A stretch of DNA of 64,000 bases from Hungatella hathewayi (GTDB lineage Bacteria; Bacillota; Clostridia; Lachnospirales; Lachnospiraceae). The stretch is taken from NCBI GenBank assembly GCA_025149285.1, contig CP102274.1, positions 3,684,001-3,748,000 of the forward strand. The letters run 5' to 3'. A program made the translations under genes and the position numbers. Below, piece after piece: positions 59,565-64,000 of this stretch. Each line of letters begins with the position of its first letter. The stretch's first letter is position 1. Below the pieces are notes generated by a model that saw only the letters and a program-made list of their open reading frames with translations, was not told where the DNA came from and did not search any database.

Positions 59565-60194
59565 TTAATACTCATCAAAAAAATTTTGTAATTTATCCAC
59601 AAACTGGCCAATATGCAAACCATCGACAAAAGAGTGGTGTGCCTGCACAGAAACAGGGATCAGGATTTCCCCATTTTTTTCATAATACTTTCCCCAATCA
59701 AAGAGAGGCGTTGCCTGATCCTTCTTTCCAGAATTGGTATGTGAAATATGAGTATATGTGACCCACGGCATAGGTGAACACTGAAATACGTCATTTCCTA
59801 ACGGTCCGGTAAAGTATTCTTTTTGCTCTTGTGCCGTTTTCAATGCTGATTCGCAGTATTCCTTCAAATTTCCCACGAAAGGTACCGTGACTACCTTAAA
59901 GAGTTCTGTTTCATTGTTCAGGTAGGTAAATGCAGTATCAATTTTATCAAACAGCACTACCTGTCCGTCTAAAAAGCGATAACGAAACGCTTCGATTTCA
60001 TTGGCACATTTACAAACTGCATATACCATCGCCATCGTAAAAGAAAGTCCCTGTTCTTTTATCTTACGCTTAAAATTGGTGATATTGGCTTCAAATGTCA
60101 CACAAAATGCCGGCTCAATACTGTTTCTGAAAATAAAACAATGCATGGCTCTATCCCATGATTTTTCGTCAATAACCTGATACTGATTAGACAT
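59565..60194 (-). CDS. Chloramphenicol acetyltransferase-family protein
   Basis: 209 residues, the normal CAT monomer size. The catalytic HHSFVDG near residue 185 matches HHxxxDG. FTYLNNETELFKVVTVPF and a proline-rich CSPMPWVTYTHIS also match the family. It would acetylate chloramphenicol or a related hydroxylated compound with acetyl-CoA. It lies 79 bp after a TetR gene on the same strand. The start MSNQYQVID was chosen because residues upstream lie in the intergenic region. Whether it confers chloramphenicol resistance is not shown by sequence. Confidence 0.85.
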   Translation of the reverse strand: MSNQYQVIDEKSWDRAMHCFIFRNSIEPAFCVTFEANITNFKRKIKEQGLSFTMAMVYAVCKCANEIEAFRYRFLDGQVVLFDKIDTAFTYLNNETELFKVVTVPFVGNLKEYCESALKTAQEQKEYFTGPLGNDVFQCSPMPWVTYTHISHTNSGKKDQATPLFDWGKYYEKNGEILIPVSVQAHHSFVDGLHIGQFVDKLQNFFDEY

Positions 60195-60273
60195 AGTTTC
60201 ATCACTCTCCGATCTGAATTTCAACTCAGCAGCCCCTGACACAGACCGCGCTGACAGTAAATTTCGGTGCCAT

Positions 60274-60843
60274 TTATTTTCCTTCCAATTCCTTCATGCC
60301 TGCGATCATCACCTTCAAAGACAGGTCGAAGCTCTCCTCCACTGACAGCGAATGGCCAAAGGCATTGTTGTTCACTAACAGAGAAAACCCTTCCAGAAAT
60401 GCCCGAAACGTGCGGAGCAGGTGATTACAGTTTTCCTCAGAGATGTTCAGGGAGGAGGCGATTTTAAAACACATGGTAAACAATTCTTCCGTGACGCTCT
60501 GCGTCTCGTCATCCCGGTATTTATTGTACCAGAGCATCGCACTGAACACTCCTGGATTTTCGGTCGCATATCGATAAAATGCCCAGCAGACCGATTCCCA
60601 TGCAGCATATCCGTCACTGCTCCCCATCGCTTCCAGCATTCGTTCTTCCATATGCCGCCACCCATAGAGCATCAGCTCATGATGTAAATCATCTAACCCC
60701 CTGATATGGTTGTAAAGTGATGGCGGCTGGATATTAAGGCTTTCCGCCAGCGTTTTTAGTTGAATATGGTCAATTCCCACTTCGTTTGCTAACTGTGCAG
60801 CCCTTTCCACCACTGCGTTTTTATCAAGTCCCGCCCGTGCCAT
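60274..60843 (-). CDS. TetR-family regulator with WHG-type C-terminal domain
   Basis: 189 residues. Helix-turn-helix NEVGIDHIQLKTLAESLNIQPPSLYNHIRG near residues 20-50. The C-terminal domain starts at GWRHMEERML and includes a TENPGVFSAMLWYNKYRDD stretch seen in the WHG group of TetR proteins. It is co-transcribed with the CAT-family gene. Its promoter contains a 17-bp palindrome between the -35 and -10, so it is probably self-repressed. The same site upstream of the neighbouring GyrI-like operon suggests a second target. Confidence 0.9.
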   Translation of the reverse strand: MARAGLDKNAVVERAAQLANEVGIDHIQLKTLAESLNIQPPSLYNHIRGLDDLHHELMLYGWRHMEERMLEAMGSSDGYAAWESVCWAFYRYATENPGVFSAMLWYNKYRDDETQSVTEELFTMCFKIASSLNISEENCNHLLRTFRAFLEGFSLLVNNNAFGHSLSVEESFDLSLKVMIAGMKELEGK

Positions 60844-60873
60844 AACTCTCCTCCAGTCTTATCTGATAATTAC

Positions 60874-60902
60874 ATAGTAACTATTTGAAATAGTTTTGTC
60901 AA
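60874..60902 (-). promoter_or_regulatory. TetR-CAT operon promoter with operator
   Basis: Minus-strand TTGACA and TACTAT, 17-base spacer. The spacer is occupied by the palindrome AACTATTTGAAATAGTT (60879-60895). Confidence 0.82.
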
Positions 60903-61014
60903 GCGTTCCGCCTGCTGTCCCTGTATAGAAAAGCTGAAACCAGTATCATATCGCACTGCCAAGGCTGCTCTTATCCTGTAAAAGCCTGCCCCTGTGGGGT
61001 TTGTTTTGTCTTAT

Positions 61015-61917
61015 TTAACGAATCTCCCTTAAATAATGGAGATATTTTATGATCCAATCGGATTTCCACCAATTCTTACTAATGTTCCATTCCTCCGCGT
61101 AATCGGCCCACGACCAGGTAATAGCCCAGGTTCCATCCGGTTCCTGCGTGTTCTCTATAAATTCGCACTCATATTTACATAGTTCCCGATTCTCCTCATA
61201 GAAATCACTTGACTTTGAGCTGATAAAAAATGAAGGCTTGCATACATACTCGGCAGTCCACCTGGCGGTGTCACAGGTCATAACATATTGGATCTGCCGC
61301 TGTAACAGGGCCTTAAATTCTATCAGATTTATCAGAGTGTCTGTTTCACTTTCTTTCAAATAATCATATAATCTTACAAAACAGGATACATTCCCCACTG
61401 ATTCCATTGGAAAATGCGCCTTAAAATAGTGATAGGCCTCTTCTGCAAGCGAACAGGCTAATGCAAAGAGTTTGCTTTCCGGTTCCGCATATTTCAAAAT
61501 AAAAGTAATCAGACTGGCGGTTGGATTATAAGATCTTTCAGCATCAGGCGCATACTCCCACCACGGTGCATGAGGAGCGTCGTTGTTGGTGGCAATGGTA
61601 TTAGCCCAGGTATGGCCGTCAAAATCCTTTCCGGATGATAGATATTGAAGGATTCCCTGAATAATTGGATGATCTTTTTCCTCAAATCCAATTTCTCGTA
61701 AGATTTCCGCAGCGGCCCATGTCTGGATTGGCGAAGAATCCGGATTCCAGCAATCAGGCTCCAGAGCATGGCCAAAGCCGCCGTCGCCATTTTGATATGA
61801 AGCCAATGCAGTCAACACCTCTTCCCGGCTGCCGCCTTCAAATAAATACTTCCATCGGGCAAGCTCCAACGGTCTCGCATTCCTGTAAACAAAGTTTCTG
61901 GCTTGATGTTCATTCAT
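61015..61917 (-). CDS. Prenyltransferase/squalene-cyclase-like toroid protein
   Basis: 300 residues of mostly helical sequence with repeats of the alpha-toroid type. SYQNGDGGFGHALEPDCWN near residue 40 and TQEPDGTWAITWSWADY near 265 resemble the QW-like repeats of terpene cyclases and protein prenyltransferases. The DxDD or metal motifs of true cyclases are not evident. No signal peptide is seen. It is the last gene of a three-gene group with a GyrI-like protein and a small membrane protein. The function is unknown; a drug- or lipid-binding role is conceivable. Confidence 0.65.
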   Translation of the reverse strand: MNEHQARNFVYRNARPLELARWKYLFEGGSREEVLTALASYQNGDGGFGHALEPDCWNPDSSPIQTWAAAEILREIGFEEKDHPIIQGILQYLSSGKDFDGHTWANTIATNNDAPHAPWWEYAPDAERSYNPTASLITFILKYAEPESKLFALACSLAEEAYHYFKAHFPMESVGNVSCFVRLYDYLKESETDTLINLIEFKALLQRQIQYVMTCDTARWTAEYVCKPSFFISSKSSDFYEENRELCKYECEFIENTQEPDGTWAITWSWADYAEEWNISKNWWKSDWIIKYLHYLREIR

Positions 61918-61986
61918 AAAATATTCCTTTCCACCCTATTCAGTCCGGCTTTTTCGCTTATTTGCCTGCATTTAGTTATGCAAAAT

Positions 61987-62307
61987 TCAGGGGCATTCCC
62001 TGTGGCTGCGCCAACGCTTAACTCCCCATTTTATACAATCCAAAATGACACCATAGAATATAAAAACTAAAACAGAGCCAATGTACCAGTATATTGAGAT
62101 TTGACCTTCTATTGTATTACACGAAATCTGTAAACCTGATTTCATAAAAGAATACAGGAATCCATCTGACTCAGCAATCATGTTCAGAATGGGGTTAAGT
62201 CTAATAAGTACAATGCTCTTTGAATCCTGTCCCATCTGGTGCATAAAAATTTCTAAAACTGAAATCAACAGAAACCAAAATGTAAAAGATTTCAATACCT
62301 TTTTCAA
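61987..62307 (-). CDS. Small two-helix membrane protein, unknown
   Basis: 106 residues from a TTG start preceded by GAGG at 8 bases. Hydrophobic segments lie at about residues 8-23 and 72-90, flanked by Lys/Arg-rich ends (GVKRWRSHRECP). I recognise no family. It lies 57 bp after the GyrI-like gene and 69 bp before the toroid protein gene, probably in one transcript. Confidence 0.6.
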   Translation of the reverse strand: MKKVLKSFTFWFLLISVLEIFMHQMGQDSKSIVLIRLNPILNMIAESDGFLYSFMKSGLQISCNTIEGQISIYWYIGSVLVFIFYGVILDCIKWGVKRWRSHRECP

Positions 62308-62364
62308 GAAAAATACCTCATTTTCTAACAGATAATCCTGTTCACCTGGCTGACTAAAATTGGT

Positions 62365-62826
62365 TTATAGCTTACGAATCGGGAAAAACACATAATTTTT
62401 CTCTGTCTGCGGGCAAGTAAAATCTTGAACTGCGCCAGCCAGTGGAATGCCGTTCTCCCTCATATACCCGATTACCCTGGGAAACACAGCCTCCTCTTCA
62501 CATTCTGCATAAATATATTCATAACCGGGAACAATCCACTTACTCCAGCCATCGGGAGCTTCTGCATCATCAACGCATTCCACTCCCGCAAGATAAAGCC
62601 CTTTGTTAAAATTCTCCCACGGCTTAAAAGAACGGGAAAAATCAGTCATGGCTCCCCATATTCCGCGGATATTCCCATCTTCATCTTTCTTTGCTAAATG
62701 CTGAATCTCTTCAAAATGTGAATTTGCATGATGCCATAACTTTTGAATAAAGTCTTCACCATCCAGTGTGGAACCTTCCTTACCAATTACGATAAAAGAT
62801 TCCTTTATACATCTGTTTACTTTCAC
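62365..62826 (-). CDS. GyrI-like small-molecule-binding protein
   Basis: 153 residues forming a single effector-binding domain of the AraC-effector/GyrI-like type. Typical segments are KESFIVIGKEGST, GIWGAMTDFS, YLAGVECVDDAEAP, WIVPGYEYIYAEC and a final NYVFFPI. It has no DNA-binding domain. Such proteins bind drugs or other planar compounds, or protect gyrase in E. coli SbmC/GyrI. The start is a GTG with AAGGAGG 7 bases before it. It is the first gene of a small operon with an operator like that of the adjacent TetR-CAT operon. Confidence 0.82.
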   Translation of the reverse strand: MKVNRCIKESFIVIGKEGSTLDGEDFIQKLWHHANSHFEEIQHLAKKDEDGNIRGIWGAMTDFSRSFKPWENFNKGLYLAGVECVDDAEAPDGWSKWIVPGYEYIYAECEEEAVFPRVIGYMRENGIPLAGAVQDFTCPQTEKNYVFFPIRKL

Positions 62827-62969
62827 AGCAAGACCTCCTTAACTTAACAGTTACCATCTCTGTAATCTGCGCTCTGCCGGATACACCTTATCTCTCTTGT
62901 TCCATAAGATACTTCTTTATCCGCATCCCGATTAGAAATCCGATCAAGCTATTTTAATTAGTTAATTGT
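62827..62969. other. Leader of the GyrI-like operon
   Basis: About 140 bases between the predicted transcription start and the GTG codon. No stable terminator or known RNA element is seen. Confidence 0.4.
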
Positions 62970-62998
62970 ATGATAACTAATTGAGATAGTTTTGTCAA
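62970..62998 (-). promoter_or_regulatory. GyrI-like operon promoter with related operator
   Basis: Minus-strand TTGACA and TATCAT with a 17-base spacer holding AACTAATTGAGATAGTT (62975-62991), a diverged copy of the operator at 60879-60895. The bases upstream of the -35 are also similar between the two promoters. Confidence 0.78.
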
Positions 62999-63284
62999 GC
63001 CGTTCTGCTTCCGTTTCCTGTTTCACGGCGGCTCCCTCTTGTAAACGATTTGATAAATCCCGGTTCAGCCATGCTCAGTATTTATAAAAGTTCTAAAACA
63101 CTTGCTAATTTAACAGATTCTGGATATAATAACCTATAGTCAATTCAGGGAAGATATACATTGCTAAACCAGCGTGCAGAACTGATTCTGCAGGCAACAG
63201 TACATCTTTATAGCAATATCCAGGTAAACTAATCGACCAATCAGAAGTATGAAAAGCGTTTTAGGATCATACAAGGAGAAAGAT
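62999..63284. other. Spacer before the PAS-GAF gene
   Basis: Gene-free. It should hold the promoter of the PAS-GAF gene; no convincing hexamer pair was identified. AAGGAGA lies just before the start codon. Confidence 0.4.
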
Positions 63285-64000
63285 ATGGAGAATTCGTTTA
63301 ATTTGTCAACAATAAGTAATGAATACAATATGTTGATGACTTCACTGCATATAAGCGTCAGTAAACATCTGCTGAATGATGATTTTCAGGTCATATGGGC
63401 AAATCGCTTTTTCTATGACAAGACAGGCTATACAAAAGAGGAATATGATCAGAACTTTCATGGAAGTGTACGCCTCTATTTTTCCAGCGCTCCGGAAGAA
63501 TATCAGACAATTGAAAAGGCTGTAAAAGACGCATTAACTGCCAATCAAAGGGGATATGATGCTGTTTGCAAAATGCCCCGTAAAGATGGATCATCGATCT
63601 GGATTCGTTTCATAGGTACTTTTACAAATGAATCCATCGACGGAGTACCCGTTATATATGTTGTGTATACGGATGTGAATGATTTGGTAAATGCACGAAC
63701 AAAAGTAGAAAAAGAGCACAGTAAATCACAAAATATGTTACGAAAGGAACTGCAGACAATGGAATGCCTTAAACGTATGTATGGCTGTATGGATATGGCA
63801 GAATACATGGATGATATCCTATATATTATTGGCACATTTTTAGAGGCAGAGCGGGCGTATATGTTTGAAATCAACGATACGAAGATGGACTGTATCTATG
63901 AATGGTGCCGCGCAGATATCGTTCCTCAGATGGACTATTGCCAGCGTATGGATATTAAGCTGCTCGAACCGTGGTATGAAGAATTTTGTCAGGGAAAAAG
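63285..64000 (+). CDS. PAS-GAF sensory signalling protein, N-terminal part
   Basis: An open frame of 238 codons runs off the right edge. Translation starts MENSFNLSTISNEYNMLMTS. Residues ~25-130 resemble a PAS domain (DDFQVIWANRFFYDKTGYTKEEY, then RKDGSSIWIRFIGTF and VIYVVYTDV). A coiled-coil-like linker follows (~132-165), then the start of a GAF-type domain (YIIGTFLEAERAYMFEIN, YEWCRADIVPQM). The output domain is outside the window; in this lineage it is often GGDEF, EAL or a kinase. AAGGAGAAAGAT precedes the ATG. Confidence 0.75.
   Translation, partial: MENSFNLSTISNEYNMLMTSLHISVSKHLLNDDFQVIWANRFFYDKTGYTKEEYDQNFHGSVRLYFSSAPEEYQTIEKAVKDALTANQRGYDAVCKMPRKDGSSIWIRFIGTFTNESIDGVPVIYVVYTDVNDLVNARTKVEKEHSKSQNMLRKELQTMECLKRMYGCMDMAEYMDDILYIIGTFLEAERAYMFEINDTKMDCIYEWCRADIVPQMDYCQRMDIKLLEPWYEEFCQGK

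Noticed and set aside
1..64000. CRISPR array, prophage, conjugative element or rRNA operon
   Set aside because: No regularly spaced repeats, phage structural genes, relaxase or rRNA sequence were seen on either strand.

Overview
The window looks like chromosomal DNA of a gut- or rumen-type clostridial Firmicute, most likely a Lachnospiraceae relative of Enterocloster, Lacrimispora or Hungatella. This is inferred from gene content, strong AGGAGG-type ribosome binding sites, an infC-rpmI-rplT operon with an AUU start and an attenuator leader, TRAP and family-1 ABC importers under YesMN- and AraC-type regulators, a class C group II intron, and moderate GC. No rRNA, CRISPR array, prophage or replication origin was seen. 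Four tRNA-Leu genes and one tRNA-Asn gene are present.

Layout. 1-3.6 kb: sugar-acid operon (IclR regulator, IlvD/Edd dehydratase, DapA-family aldolase, start of a GntP permease). 4-7 kb: secreted YHYH/choline-binding-repeat protein, DASS anion transporter and divergent Crp/Fnr regulator. 7.1-11 kb: GH94 disaccharide phosphorylase overlapping a phosphohexomutase, the same gene pair as in Vibrio chitobiose catabolism. 11.1-16.4 kb: PPi-type phosphofructokinase, a two-gene SufC/SufB-D locus and a diguanylate cyclase. 16.4-23 kb: TRAP transporter with its YesMN two-component system, enclosed by tRNA-Leu genes. 23-33.3 kb: glucuronoxylan locus (GH67 alpha-glucuronidase, oligosaccharide ABC importer, SGNH acetylesterase, MocA oxidoreductase) and divergent AraC regulator plus SDR protein. 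33.4-33.6 kb: a 230-bp two-tier hairpin element. 33.6-37.7 kb: Ktr/Trk potassium uptake, tRNA-Asn and a xanthine/uracil permease behind a purine-type riboswitch. 37.8-41 kb: YozG/DUF2975 pair, DUF4397 protein and infC-rpmI-rplT. 41.2-44.7 kb: a lipoprotein whose 3' end has been replaced by a class C group II intron that sits one base after the rplY terminator.

44.8-56.2 kb is the most striking part. A long minus-strand operon encodes an amino-acid ABC importer, an Amt-PII fusion, a D-2-hydroxyacid dehydrogenase, a MATE exporter and a HisC-like aminotransferase. A divergent TetR gene sits beside it. Two identical 16-bp perfect palindromes lie in the shared intergenic region, one on the -10 of each divergent promoter. 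I read the operon as an import, transaminate, reduce and export module with ammonium handling. That reading is inference. An IS6-like element with 8-bp target duplications has separated the binding-protein gene from its permeases.

56.3-64 kb: an ECF sigma/anti-sigma pair, a GntR-type regulator that looks internally duplicated, and a TetR-CAT operon. A neighbouring operon (GyrI-like drug-binding protein, small membrane protein, toroid-fold protein) has almost the same promoter-operator. The window ends in a PAS-GAF signalling gene that runs off the edge.
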